The notes beneath the pieces were generated by a model that saw nothing but the letters and a program-made list of their open reading frames with translations, was not told the DNA's origin and ran no database searches. Positions 11,060 to 23,900 of a DNA stretch of 64,000 nt are shown here, one piece after another; positions within the stretch are counted from its first letter, which is position 1; each line of letters starts with the position of its first letter. A program made the translations under genes and the position numbers. The stretch spans positions 5,646,001 to 5,710,000 of the forward strand of contig JAYJMM010000120.1 of the NCBI GenBank assembly GCA_037349105.1, read 5' to 3'. The DNA comes from Limnomonas spitsbergensis. Taxonomy: Eukaryota > Chlorophyta > Chlorophyceae > Chlamydomonadales.

Positions 11060-11856
11060 CGACGCCGTAGCGCGAGCGGGCCAAACCGCTAGAGAACACA
11101 AACTCTCATAAGAAAGTCGACACAACGAACTGTGTTATGCTCGACCTATTGCACAATTGCTTCCAAACGCCCGTGTGCTGTTCCCCTAATAATGAGCCCC
11201 TAACGGAACCAGGGGACACGAACCGTAGATCTAGATCCGATCACATGATACTGCAAATGCTGATTCATGGCCTTCAACAGGGGATCCTCTGGCGTACAGG
11301 TGTTAAGCCGGTTCTTAAGCATTGATCGGCCTGTAGGCAGTTAAGCTGCAGTAGCGGAGCTCGAATCTGCCAATTGAACAAGACAATTGGTCCATCTGCG
11401 AGGATCAGCAGATTGACCATAAGAACGACCTGCCTGCAGAAATCTAGATTGTGGCATGTGTATGGCCTACGACAAATAGCATGCATCCGAATCAAATCAA
11501 ACTAGTGTGCATGCATGCCCTGCTTCCATTACCAAGTCTCAACAAATTAGACAAATTATGGTGGTATCGCAACCAGGGTTTTGTATACTAGTCCAGCTCG
11601 CATGACAACTTAGACAAAGGTTTCTTTTGAGACTAGTTTCTGAGTTACCTGTAAGTTCTTTTTTCTTTTGAGACTAGTTTCTGAGTAACCTATAAGTCTG
11701 GCTAGTGCCCCAGCCTATTTAATTTCAGAGGCTTCCTAATATTCGTTTTGGCATATGTGCCAGTACATGATGCACCATAGTGATGCTCCACATGCATGAT
11801 ACAAAATTACAAATCAGTGATGCAAGTATGCAACATGTTAGCGTTCGCATGGCTAG
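11060..11856. promoter_or_regulatory. Spacer between gene B stop and gene A start (presumed gene A promoter)
   Basis: About 0.8 kb between the first exon of gene A and the stop of gene B, both on the minus strand. It must hold gene B's 3' flank and gene A's upstream region. An imperfect ~41-bp direct repeat (cttttgagactagtttctgag) lies at about 11620-11700. No core promoter motif can be assigned. Confidence 0.35.
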
Positions 11857-14800
11857 CTAACCGTATAACACCGCCCACGCCCTCAGCCACACTTGAGGCA
11901 GGATGGATCTGAACCTCTGTTTGCTGAAATTATAGAAGCTCGCTATCACATTCCAATACACGAGCTTGCTTTTATGCTCCTCGTAGATTCCGGTCACAAA
12001 GATGCCATCCGCGTTGTACTCCTTGACGACAAACCTGGTGAGTCCAATGAGCTTGATGTCGATTACAAACTGAGCCGTATCAATGTGATTGGTCTCAACC
12101 CAGTTCCCGAAGATCACCGAAGCTGGCGATGCTCGCCACTGGTCAAACGTGTAGATGTGCCCCAGGGAGAATTGCGTTGACGCCAGGACCCAGAAGTTGG
12201 GGTGCACCACATTGTCTCCATCAACAAAGTACACCAGGCCGTCCCCGGTGATGAGATCCAGGCCCTTGTTCCGCTGGGCATGCCCCGCCACACTGTCCGG
12301 ATCTAAGTGCGTAACCTCCAGGATCTTGACCTTGCCGTATATGACCTCAAGCAGCTGACTCTCGACTTCCAGGCCGGGCTGGAATTTCTCCTCAGTTTCA
12401 TCGTGGACGACTATCCATTGGGTGATGAGGCTGAAGTGCATGCTGGCATACAGCCGGCGGAGATATCGGGGCGGAGCATACCTAGAGCAAGGCGAGATAA
12501 TGTAGATGGGAGGCAATGCGCGTGTGTCGTTGCACGCTCCAGGAAGGGGTGAGGTAGATGTGGTGGCAAGTGTCACCTGCATATCCATATTCAGGTGACG
12601 ACCTCTCCATCCTGCCCCACTGAATGCATCGGGGGTAGCAGCAGCTTGGCCGCTGAGGTGGCTTCGCCGCGAGGGCAGTGGGAGCAGGGAGGAGAAGGTC
12701 TGGTGACTGAAGTTATAAAACGCAGCCACCTCCTCCAGGTAGACGAACCTGTCCGGATGCTGAGCCACTAGGCGCTCCAACAGCTTACCACCACCGGGGT
12801 CATCAACAGCAAAGCGATCTTTGCCAATAAGTGCGGTATCAGCCACAAACTGCGAGGTGTCTATCAGATCCAATGGCTCAGCTGCTCCCAGCACGTCCAC
12901 ATACCCCCGAGAGACTGAGGCGGGGGGGTGACGGTACTGGTCAAAGGTGTAGATGTGGCCCGACATCATCCGAGCTGCCATGATGAGAGCCCAGAAGTTG
13001 GGATGGATCACATTATCAGCATTGATGAAATAGACTAAACCATCAGCACCGATAGCATCCAGGCCCTTGTTCCACTGAGCCGCCACACCGCTGCCCCCTG
13101 GCTCATCCAGCGTGAGCTCCAAGATCATGGGGTGGCTGTACATCACGTCAAGCATCTCTCGCTCATACTCCTACGGATGCCGCGATGGGGGGAAAACAGG
13201 ATTTGAGCAATGAGAGAGCGTCCAAGAGAGGATTTGTAGAAGTAAGAAGGTACAGGTTAGTGCTCTGAAGGGTTTGGGGTTGAGCTAAGCCAGGCTACAG
13301 CTGATCGTAGGCAATGTTGTAAGTAAGCAGTGCTGGGCTCGTACCTCGTAAAAGGGACTCCGGTGTAAAGTAACACCGTGTGTTACGCCGTAAAAAGTAA
13401 AATGTTGACCGTAAAATATTCATTTTGGCACTGTCGAAAGGCAGACCGTCACGACAGCCAAACGCCCAACACTGCAAGCTAAGCCTCGAGACTGGTTCCG
13501 CACCACCACTCACAAAAGCCCGGCTGAACTGAGCCGCAGGGCTGTCGTGGACAACAACCCACTGGCGCATTAGTCTGAAATCGATGCTGGCATACAGCCG
13601 CCGGAGGTGATCCACCGGCGGCTGGCCTGAGAGTGCTGTGATGAGGTAGACAGGCGCCCGAGGCGGCCGTCGCTCGCCCTCCAGCAGCCAGTCGTTGCAG
13701 TCCTGCACCGCCCAGTTCTGCCACGCCAACATGTGGGCCCGCTTCACCGCCGTGGCGTCGCTGCCCTGGACGCAGGTCTGGTGGAAACCGATCATCTTCT
13801 CGGAAACCTCCGCAGGCATGAGGCAGACCAGCTGCCGCGCAGACAGGCCGGTCCCGCCAGCTTGCGGCCCTGCCCAGTGATGGGCGTACCCAGCTCCCCG
13901 CCCGGTCTTGGGATCCTGACGCTGCGGGACGCTTTGCTCTGCGTTCCACCTGAAGCCGCACTGACCTCCGCACATGCTGTTGATGCGCATGGCACTGATC
14001 AGGTAGATCTGCTCATCCAGCGAACGCTCTATGATGCCGGTTTTGACGTACTCGGCAGCTTTGGGATCCCACTGCGGAGGTGCAATTCAAGATACTGTTA
14101 ATTTCAGGGTGCTTCAGCTGCAGAACAGCTACATCGCGGCCGAGGGGGCCAGGTGCAGCTAGCCCTGCTGCTTGGGCTACCGGTCGTAGGCTGGTCAAGG
14201 TTTTGTCTCCATAAGCCCAGTGGTAGCTGCCCAGGGGTCTGACAAACGTGGTCTGGTGCACATAAAAGCAAGCTATGATGCAAGCATCGCTCAATGACAA
14301 CATAGGCATTCATATCAGTTCGGTGCAATTGCGCTGTAATTCATAAATTGTGTAAGCAATTACGGTCCCTTAAATGTTGGTTAAAGTAGCTGAAATTGCC
14401 TTGCAACTACAGCGACTGGTACTCAGCGTCTCAGCTATGTAATTCAGCCACCGTAAGGACCGCAAACGGCACAGCAGTCATTAAGATGCACTGACCGGAA
14501 GCATGCCAGGGGTCATGCTTCGCTGCCACATACCTCGTATGAAGCAGCGTGCATGAACCTATCAGGGTTGTCTTGGAATTTGGCGGACCTGACCATGCCT
14601 CCAAGCAGATCGGACGGGTCCATGGTCCAGGATCCATTCCACATGCTGCCCTTGACCACCAAGTCCTCAAAAAGAGCCTGAAGCAGTGGGCACAACAAAG
14701 TATCATTTGTAATTCGGAGACGAGATCCGTGGCCATCTTTCGCAGCCTAAAGCTTGGCAATGGGTATGAGTGTGTGACTTCACTCCCCTGCTTCAATAAA

Positions 14801-16962
14801 CGTATACCGGCAGGGAGGCGTGGATTTCGAGATCCTCCCACGTCACAACGTTGCTGCCTGGATGGTGAATGAATGACATTTTAGGCACCAGCTGTCCAAC
14901 CCTAACTCTAAACATTGCGCTTGGATGATGAACGCATGACATCTGGGGCATGAGCTGTCGAACCCTAACCCATAACCTTGACCCTAACCCTTAACCTAAA
15001 CCTCAACCCTAAACATTGCTGTCTGGATGACGAATGCATGATATCTTGGACATGAGCTGTCCAACCCTAAACCCTTGACCCAAACCCTAAACATTGCTGT
15101 CTGAATAATGAATGCATGATATCTTGGACATGAGCTGTCCACACACTGACGTGTGATGCCCAGCACCCACCGCATGCCAGGCTTGAAGGAATGCGGCACC
15201 TACAGCTCCTGGGTGGATGAGCCCAACCGCGGAGTTCACTCTGGAGTGGCAACAAATACCGCTGGGGGGGGACCCATCCTGGTGGCAGACAGTTGAGCGG
15301 CTGGTGGCGTTTGGGTATATGCACACATCTCCCCTGAAAGAGTACTGACCGCCCCCTGCACCACGAGGCCAAGGTGAGGTTCAGCCAGGTTGAAGCAGAA
15401 AAACGTTCCAATCATGAGCGCACGAAAGCCAGCAACCATCTCAACCAAAAGGCAAGATTCTCCACGTTTGCATGCTCAATTTGCAAAAAAAAGGAACGAT
15501 GCCGTCCCCCACCCTTAGAGGACCGTGATCAGAACATGCTCACACTTCCTCACAAGTGTCAGAATTCAGAACAATGTCCGCTTCTGGAGCCACCTCAAAC
15601 AAGAACTTGAGAGGGTTGAGGAAATAGGAGACATCCATGTCCTGTATAGAAGGGAGGAGAACACATGAGCATGCAGGCCTCACATGATGCCATTAGTTAG
15701 AAGCATGAACGAGGCATGACGCACTACCCACATGATTCCATGCTGGACAATCATTCACGAGTTTTGATGCACCGTCCACAAGAGTTCATCACCCCTTCTT
15801 TATAAACATTTATGAGTTGTGTCGTACCGTCCACATGACCGACACTTCCAGCTTCAATACCTCCACCGCCCAGCTGACTCTCTGAAGCGTCGAGAGAAGG
15901 CGCGCCGGAGCATGGGCATCAGCTCCCTCCCCAAGCTCCACAGTGCCCCCCGGGGCGTCTCGCTGAGGTGGGCACCTGTGCAAGGCACATGATCTGAGGT
16001 GTGAAGCATTTGAGTGGTCAAACTTTAGATCCTTCAGTACTTGTACCTAACTGTCAGTCACTTCAAATCGGATGTGAGGCAAGCCGTTCAATCGTTCATC
16101 ACAGTCTCCATCTTCAGTAACGATTCTGTTGATCTTGTGAGCACTCACATTCTGTCAAGGACGCAGTGATGCTTGAACTGAGAGCGCTGGTTGTCACAGT
16201 GCGAGTACGCATTCCTGCCGTTGCCCCTGTGCAGTCAGGCAGGGATCTTCCTCGGGTGAGCACATTCCCGGAAACAGCTGGAAACGGCTGGCTGGAAATG
16301 TACATGCGTAAAGCAAATCTTTGAGTTGTGTGGTAATAGGGCAATCATGGTTGCATGTCCAAAGGCCCATGTGATGGACAAGCTACATAGTTAGAGGAGG
16401 CAAGCTCAGGTGTGAGAGCAATCTGTTGCAGCGCATATTGCAAGGACATTCTCTCCATGCAGATTTCCCACTTTCCATTCCTAAAGCCACTCACACAACG
16501 ATGACATGAGGAGACAAGTCGCCGTCTCGGGTGTGTTTGAGGCCCCAGATGAAAGGCTCAAACAGGCTCCTCATGCACTGCGTACAGTGGGAACTGTATG
16601 AACTGTTTGCATAGAGCATGAGCTTCCATGATGAATACAGATCAGAGCAAGGGCCAGCGGACCACATGAGATATGCAACTAGCCATGCAGGCTCGCTTCC
16701 ACATTCTGACCTCTTCGTCACAGCTAGTCAAAATGACAGCACGCCGCACAGTGCCTTTTACAACCGTGCTCCATGCGGCTGAGTGGACTGCCTCCTCCAG
16801 CTGTGGCATACTCATGCATGACTCTTCTGGGACGTCACCATGCACACGAGTAGCCGCATGACCAAAGATTAAGAATAGCATGGCGAAGTTTAAAACAGGC
16901 AGCGCCAAACGTAGCCATGGCTCAGGCTTGGAGGTCTGATGTGGGTGCTGATGTGTCGACAT
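11857..16962 (-). CDS. Gene B: tri-modular glycosyltransferase (GT77-like + two GT43-like modules)
   Basis: Nine exons on the minus strand: 16962-16711, 16577-16495, 16226-16149, 15975-15828, 15641-15554, 15355-15171, 14677-14534, 14071-13514 and 13170-11857. They sum to 2850 nt (949 aa), with phases matching A and C. ATG 16962 precedes a hydrophobic stretch (LALPVLNFAMLFLIFG) and AVILTSCD. The GT77-like part shows DMDVSYFLNPLKFLFEVAPE and DIVLNS; WNGSWTMDPSDLLGG lies in exon 7. Exon 8 holds RINSMCGGQCGF and a LVCLMP block, then VYLITALSG starts GT43-like module 1, whose LVYFINADNVIHPNFW has ADN. Module 2 keeps LVYFVDGDNVVHPNFW and AQRNKGLD. Exon 1's donor (gtcaga) is weak and placed by homology. 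Likely a Golgi membrane enzyme; specificity unknown. It shares its upstream spacer with gene D. Confidence 0.85.
14095..14285. repeat. Dispersed hairpin element, copy 4 (gene B intron 7)
   Basis: Begins tttcagggtgcttcagctgc, continues catcgcggccgagg, ctgcttgggctaccgg, ggtcaaggttttgtctccat, aagcccagtggtagctgccca, and ends ggtctggtgcacataaaa. Same orientation as copies 1-3 and 5. Confidence 0.7.
14880..15140. repeat. Tandem repeat with telomere-like CCCTAA runs, gene B intron 6
   Basis: Three ~85-110-bp units share tggatgaYgaatgcatgaYat and tggacatgagctgtccaacc. Between them are runs of ccctaaccc, ccctaaac and ttaaccta. These resemble plant/green-algal TTTAGGG-type telomere repeats but are short and degenerate. 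Confidence 0.7.
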
Positions 16963-17699
16963 TACCAGGAGGAATACCGGTACCGGCACTGCTTACAAAG
17001 TGTAGGAGGAATAAACATTCAGATTGGAATTGAATTGATTGCTAGTATGTTGGCAGTTTCAGGTTACAGCGAAGCGGCATTGGAGAGCGAATGCAGCAGG
17101 ATGCGATCAGCACCCTTGTAGGAAGTCCCCATTGCGCGCGTGAGTTAAAACCAGTAACTCGAAAGAGCGTGCGCTGTTATAAATGTTGCTTAACTTCCCC
17201 GGGGACAGTCTGGGACAGCCAAAGAGCTTAGCTGAGCAGTTGGTCCACACCACTGGTGGTCCACACTCAGCGGGTCACGATTTGACAATTAAAATGTCGC
17301 GCATTATAATTACAATATACTGTGCCTCCTTCATCGCTTTGAAATGATTTCAATCCCTGCAGTCATGTCCGAATGTCCTCCTTGACGAGGTTCGGTAAAT
17401 GGAGAGGAAAGGAGGAACGGCCTTTCAAGGTTGGATTCAGAGTTGCTGAGTTTGCTATTTTAGAAGCTTCATCCAGAGAGGCTTCATCTTTCTCTTTCTC
17501 GGTGTACGGTACACATGCCGTATCCGCGAGCCACGTTACCGATTTTTCGACACCTTCGCAGTTTGCACCAGGGAGGCAGGGCAACAGAGTGCCCTTCTAC
17601 ACTCCTTTGACATGATGCGATAACTCAACAGTAGACCACAGATGTAGGGCTTCATTCATCACCATACAGCTGTATTTATCACCGCGATCATTACTGCCC
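16963..17699. promoter_or_regulatory. Divergent intergenic region between genes B and D
   Basis: 737 bp separate the B start codon (minus) from the D start codon (plus), so both promoters must lie here or in 5' UTR introns. There is no recognisable TATA box or other element that I would defend. A bidirectional promoter is an inference from geometry. Confidence 0.4.
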
Positions 17700-19999
17700 A
17701 TGTGGAGACCTTCTTCAACTGCTGCGTCCTGCTTATGTGGTGCTTTGTCTCTAAGCGTGTTTCTGCTTCTCATTATCGAATTTTCCGACAAGCTCAGCAC
17801 GAGGACAGGCAATGTTGGGAGGGGCGGGTTTTTCAAACTTGGAGCACGCGACCAGCATCATGATCAGACGCCTGTCCAGCCAATTTGGGGTTGTGAAGAG
17901 GAGGCATTACCGCATGGTGACTTCCATGTGCTGGTCTCCTCAGTGACCCCTTACGGCTCCTACATGCACTGGCTACCGCATATCGGGCTCACGAATGCTC
18001 ATGTGTTCATTTACTACCGCGTACATCCTGCCTTCTCTGGAAAGAAGCAGGTGAGCGGCAGCCTCTGATGAACTCAAATCCAGCACATGTTAGAAGCCAT
18101 GCATTCGTTTCTAGAAGCTTGGAAAAGACTTATGCGATGGCAGTCGGCAGACCCATGCCCTCCAAGGCACCGAAGGATTAATTTATATTCCTAGGCCCAT
18201 TCCGCTTGACCACACATGACATGACGTGGACTGCTCGTCCTCGCCACGTCCTGGCTGAGTGCTTCCAGACGCTGCATGTGCCTTCATCGCAGGCATCCTT
18301 CCCCAAAGTTGACCTTCCTTGTGGCATGGAGCTCTTCTTCAAACTGCTGCTCCCCAACCGAGGGCGAGAGTCTGCCGTGTTCTTCAGCCATGTGCTGGAG
18401 TTTTACTCAAAGTGCGTTGCGTCTCATAGCTCAATTCTGGGACTAAAATCCAGACCTGGGGACTGTCATCCTCTGGCCATCAGATCACAGCTCATTATAG
18501 GGTGCTTCAGCAACTATTCAGCTACATCACGGTCTATGGCCATGGGGACCTAGTGCAGCGAGCCCTGCTGCCTGGGCCACTGGCCGTAGGCCGGTCAAGG
18601 TTTGGTTTCTTCGGCCCAGTTGTGGCTGCCCAACGGCCTGCCAAAGGCGGTCTGGTGTGCACTGAAACATTAAAATATACAATACATCTGACGCCCCAGC
18701 GTGATAGCCATGACAGCTCATAATTCCTCGCCCCCTACACTGACGGGGCCTGCCCCTACATTTCCAGGCTGCCAAGGGCCATCGCCCTGCTCCATGAGCA
18801 TGGCCCCCTCTCCACGCACTCGCTGTGTGGCCCTGCATACCGCCGCCTGCGCGGCTACTATCGGGAGCTGCACCACGCCGAGCGGGAGTCGCAGGACCGC
18901 GTGACGAGCCAGGTCGTGACCCTCAACAGCGGATGCAATGCGATCACGGGCATGTGGCACCTCGGTTGGATGCCCCCTGACAACTGTTGCATGACGATGT
19001 TCTGTAGCCATACGCCTGACTGCCCTTTCCGTGACCTGCCTGCTTGCCTTCCCAGGCAGCTCGCACATTACGGTGAGCATTGGAGCTAGAGTGCTATGCT
19101 CATACGCTGGCCCCTTGCTTTTGCAGCAGCTGGGTGATGCTTGCTGCATAATTATGTGCCCTGTAGGATCATGCAAAGGCCATGGACTCGACGGGTGCAA
19201 GCGGGCATGTAGCAACCATCCTTAATCCTTATCTCGGTGATTGTGTGCTAAGTTGTTTTCCTTATTTTGACAGTGCTTTAAAACAAAGTGAAGCCCGTAT
19301 TTTTGTTGACAGGGAAAAGCCCCCTCCCCTCGGGCCCTGTCCTGGTATTGTCCTAGTGCCGGTTACGAAGTTTTGCCTTCTTGACCCCTCAGACCCACGG
19401 AAACAGAATGTAGCCCTCATCTGGGACAAGCCCTGTTTTTTTACATAGACGGGCCCTGCCCTATCGGTTGTGACGTTTGCCTTCTTGACCCCGCAGACCC
19501 GCGTCAGCAAAACGTGGCCCTGATCAGGGGCCGCCACTCAGACTTTGTCCTGCTGCAGTATCCCAAGGGGGAGGCAGGGGCCGTAGAGGGCTGGGGGCCT
19601 GTACCGGCAGACGTCGACCCGAGTCAGCCTCAAGAACAGGGCTATGAGAAGTTCAAGGAGCTGCTGAGCCGCACCGGGCAGTCTGTTGACGTAACGATTG
19701 CACCCGGGAAGGCTTTCTGGTCGTGCTGCGCGCAATTCATCGCTCCGGGGTTCCAGCTGCTGGGCAGGAGCAAAGCGTTCTACGAGGAGGCTCTGAGCCT
19801 GGTGCTGGACCCAAATCATGGGAAGGACATGGCTAAGGCGCTCGAGTGGACGGTGTTTGAGGTGCTGTACCCAGACGTCTCGTCCTATCGGCACCTCGAT
19901 TGGTACGAGGCTGTGGACAAGGGATTCCCAGACATTGTCGGCTGCCCCTTGCTGTCCTCGGAGGAAGTCCCGGACAGCTACATCCAGAAGCTTCGATGA
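17700..19999 (+). CDS. Gene D: DUF3431-like membrane-anchored protein
   Basis: Four exons: 17700-18050, 18293-18411, 18768-19072 and 19497-19999 (1278 nt, 425 aa; phases 0, 2 and 1 agree). The exon 3 end is the least certain, and an extra intron inside it is possible. ATG 17700 is followed by a transmembrane segment (LCGALSLSVFLLLIIEF). The body shows DFHVLVSSVTPYGSYMHWLP and VFIYYRVHP. Then come LLLPNRGRESAVFFSHVLEF, LPRAIALLHEHGPL and FWSCCAQFIAPGFQLLGRS with FYEEAL. This order (a strand with a W-L pair, IFIYNK-like, PNxGREs-hxHI, P-hhxFlHgh, CCAQFxV, FYE) is that of the DUF3431 family, often predicted to be secretory and glycan-related in fungi and algae, with no proven reaction. It lies head-to-tail before gene C and divergent from B, which suggests a shared pathway. 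Confidence 0.75.
18480..18670. repeat. Dispersed hairpin element, copy 5 (gene D intron 2)
   Basis: Starts attatagggtgcttcagcaa, then ctacatcacggtctatggcc, gggccactggccgtaggccg, gtcaaggtttggtttctt, cccagttgtggctgccca, and ends ggtctggtgtgcactgaaac. It closely matches copy 4. Confidence 0.7.
19330..19440 (+). repeat. Degenerate duplicate of the gene D exon 4 start, in intron 3
   Basis: Positions 19370-19430 (ttttgccttcttgacccctcag then acccacggaaacagaatgta) repeat the true acceptor and exon 4 start at 19475-19530. Translated in the exon frame it gives DPRKQNVALIW versus DPRQQNVALIR, then reaches a stop. It looks like a decayed duplicated splice junction or exon. Confidence 0.7.
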
Positions 20000-20980
20000 T
20001 ATGCCCTTAGGTGATTTGTAATGATTCATGATTCCGAAGTTGAGAGATTGCTGCGGTTCTGTGCTCTTTGCATGAGGAAGATATGCCAGTCTCAGAAGCT
20101 TATTTTATGAGTGACGTGATTTCCCGATGAAGGTTAGACATACTTCTGCGATCCCAACACAAACTTTATAAGGTTATATTGTCTGATTTTATGATCACAT
20201 GAGACGGTGTACACGGTGGGTAGCTGTCGTGTGTTAGGTTTGACCTAGATCTTAGAGTCTAAACCAGGTTCTTTAATAAATTAGGGAAGTCTGGCTTCTT
20301 TTGCTGTCACACTCATTTGTTGCTTGTCTTCCCTAATCAAGTTTTGCCCAATGCAGGGCCCTAAACCTAAACTATTGGTAGGCATCAGGGTTAGGCATGT
20401 TTCACAGGATTTCAATGAGTGAGAACTCGCCTCTGAAACAACTTGTGTGTTGTTACCCGATTAGTGGTAGAGCGTCAAAGCCTATGTCCAGAGTATTTGA
20501 GTATGTTAGCGCTACTATCAGAGCAAATCTTGCATGCCTGTGACCTGGTGATGCCTAGATGCGCTCACTGTGTCAATTACAAGGTACGGTATGAGGCCCA
20601 ACACACCAGGGGGAGTCCCCCTGCAACACACATATGCCACTCTGTCAGATACTCAGATCCACATGCTGGTGGAATTCCCTTGCTGGTGAACATCAGAGAC
20701 AGACAGGGGGGCCTTCGTGCCCCCCTGGAGACAGACGTCGACCCATGGACGGCTGGACCCATTTTTGAAAAGACCTGAACCCTATCAACCCGCCTACCAA
20801 CCGCGACTGCAACATGCCAGGCAGGGTACGAATTAACCACTCCGTGGAAGTGAGCAAATCGGCTCGGGTGCAAGAAATAGTGCAGTGCATCTCCACCTCT
20901 CGTCAGCTTCACAATGACATGATAATTTCGCTGCGAGATTGCCCTATCTGTCGTGAAGAGAGAAGGCACTTGCCGTTCTG
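20000..20980. other. Intergenic region between genes D and C
   Basis: 980 bp with the 3' flank of D and presumably the promoter of C. ORFs on both strands lack recognisable domains. I see no clear repeat or RNA gene. Confidence 0.4.
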
Positions 20981-23900
20981 ATGTCTCTTCTCCGCAGAGC
21001 TTGTGTCTCTTCGGCAGTGCTACATCTAATCGTCGCAGCCTACTGTACAGAAGTCGTGGTTGGATCAGCAGCACCTGAGGAGGTCTGCATGAACATCTCA
21101 CAACTCAAGGAGGCTGTACAAGCTGCTGCTTGGAATACAAACATCAGGGACATCCCTCGCAGCGCTGTCATGTTGACGAGCTGTGATGAGAAGGTATACA
21201 AATCACGGTGGCCTCTTTCACTCATAAGTTGCAAAGCAGGGTGTACCCATGCAATCTGCAGCCCTTGGCACAGTGCCACCCCCACCAGCAGTGCTAGCGG
21301 GCCCGCAGCGCTGGATCCCTGTGTAATGCCAGGCCCCCTTTTGCCCCCATGCAGTGCTTGCAGATGCTGTTTGATCCGTTCATCTGGGCGCTCGAACACA
21401 GCCGAGATGGGGACCTGTCCCGTCATTTGATCGTAGTGTGAGTGGGCGGGAATATCGGAATAGGGTTACCGGTAGGGGACTTCAGACATTGACACCCATT
21501 GCATGACACTGACTACGGTTGTTCAGGGCCACCCTGCGCACACTGGCTGATATTTGTGTTAGCGTCTCAGGTTTATAAGGTTGGGTGGCCGGCCTCCCAC
21601 TTTGTTAAGTCCAAGCAAATGAGAGGTTCCATGTCATTAGTTGAATGGAACAATTTTGTACTGGGACTCATGCTGAGGAGTTGGGATTATTCTCCTTTGT
21701 TAGAGGCAGCAGCACTCAATTGATATTGTGTGATTCAAAGACATCGCCGGTTTCTGGTTGTTTAATATAGTCATTGTCTGGTTCTAGAATGTTCAATTGA
21801 CACTTTGTCCCTTCAATTACAGAGGTCACGGTATGGAGGCTTACATGTTCTGTGAACAGCTGCGCCTGAAGCACCAACACCAATGCGTTTTGGACAGATG
21901 GTGAGTGGGCGATATATGTGTATCTCGTATTATTCATCCATCACAAACCAAAGTGCCACCAAGCAAAAAATATTAGTTGCTACTTGCTAATCATCCATCA
22001 CACTAATCAAATAAGCAGCTTGCATGTTCTGACTGCCCTGCTCATTTCAGACCAGTCTCCCACAGTAATTTTACCCTCTGCCTTTGGTGATGAGGCCTGG
22101 GCTCAGCGCTCACCAGCTTCCCTTTTTGATCCGCTGGGCTGCATGGCACACATGCTTGCACCAAAATTTGAATTGACCGCCCGTTTGAAATACCGCTGCA
22201 GGTGTACACATCCAGGAAACCATCAAAGCAGTATCCCAGGGTCTTCTCAGTCTCTAAGGGAGGACCTGAAATCACCCGGGCATCACGCACTGCTGCGAAG
22301 AATTACTTGGGCAGCAGAGATCATCAACATGGGCATGTCTGTCATGTGGACGGTGCGTTGTTCAATGCACGGGGCTGCAGCAAGGCCCGCAGGCGCCATC
22401 CCGCCTTTGTCGATTTCTGAGTTGTCCCTTCTTTTCTGCAGCATATGGACATCACTTACTTCTCAAATCCTCTGAAATTCATATTCAACGCGGCACCACT
22501 TTCGGACGTGGTCCTCAACACCGAGGATTGTGAGTCTTTGTGCTGCGGTGTTTCTCATGATTCCGTATTATGCTAAACTTCTTTGGAACTTAAATCACTG
22601 TGTGTGTACAGGGAGGGGAGGTTTCTCTGTTAGGAAGGAGTAGAACGCAAATCTGCTGCAGAGAGAAGTATAGTTGGGTGTGTGCCCATGCCCCTGGCCT
22701 GTCCTTCCCTGCCATCACACACCTACGCAACCACCCTACCCTTGTTCAGGGGGAGGCCAGTACACTTTCAAAGGTGATGTCTGCGAGTACCCCGCCGCAG
22801 AGGACCACGACGCAGCCTGCATGCATAAGGCCGGTGTCAACCTGATGGAGGGCGTGTGCTGCCACGCTCGGGTCAACGGCAGGCTGTGGCTAGTCAACCC
22901 TGGCAGGCCTGCAGCTTCGTTCCTCAAGGCCTGGCATGCGGTGGGTGCGGCGCAGCTCAGCGTGCATCTCCCTCTTGCGTCACGCTGGCACAATATTCTG
23001 ACACCGGCCTCAACATATTATGATACCTTCCGGCCTATGTCATGCGCCAGTGCGCACATTTGTTGAGCACCGGTGTGCGTTGACGGTTACCCTGTGGCTC
23101 CTGAGAGGCGCCCGTCCCTGTCATTGCAGATTATTTTTGAAGAGTTGGTGGTCAGGGGCGTGATTTGGAACGGGACGTCGAGCGAGGCCCAGTCTGATAT
23201 GCTGGGAGGCTTGGTCAAGGCAGCCAAGTTCCCTGGCAGCTCAGACAGACTCATGAACGCAACGTTGTTCAAGGTATGCAAGGGTGCAAGTCTGGGGCAG
23301 GCCTTCAGATTTGGAGGGAAACAGGGGGGCACAGCAGGGCGCCATCACTTCTCAAAAAAACTACAGGCACATTTCAAAATTTGTCTCCCCCAGCATCGGT
23401 TTTGAATGGCTCACTGTCTGTGGAGACAATCAGATCTCAAAATCCGGATCTTCCTGCATTGTTTTTGCAGGTTTTTGTTGAAAGGCTTACTACTGGTGAA
23501 GGCAGGCAGATCTCAAAATTCGTATCTTCCAGCATCGTTTTGTACGACTCACTGCTGGTGGAAGCAGACACAAATCAGCACCTGCCTCTTACGTCTTTGT
23601 TTGCCATGCTTGGGTGCTTTGCAATCATGAGTTCCCTGAAGCAACATTTCTGCCTGCTGCGCCCTTTCCTCAGTGGGACATCGGGACTGAGAAGTATGTG
23701 GCTCATGGTTGGGTCAGCAGATCTTGGGATGAGCGGATCTACCTGATCAGCCCCATGCGCATCAACAGCATGTGCGGAGGGCGGTGCGGTTTCAAGTGGA
23801 ATGCCATGTACAGCGGGCATTGGTCCCAGGACCTTCAGACTTGGGCAGGCGACGGCTACGCCCACCGCTGGGTAGGAGAGCATGATGCTGGCAAGGGCGG

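Noticed and set aside
13479..13973. Alternative 164-residue ORF over gene B exon 8
   Set aside because: It is out of frame with the conserved exon 8 sequence shared by A, B and C.
16990..17700. Additional small gene between B and D (overlapping ORFs near 17363-17615)
   Set aside because: ORFs on both strands overlap, with no family resemblance and no splice sites linking them. The spacer is better explained as upstream sequence for two divergent genes.
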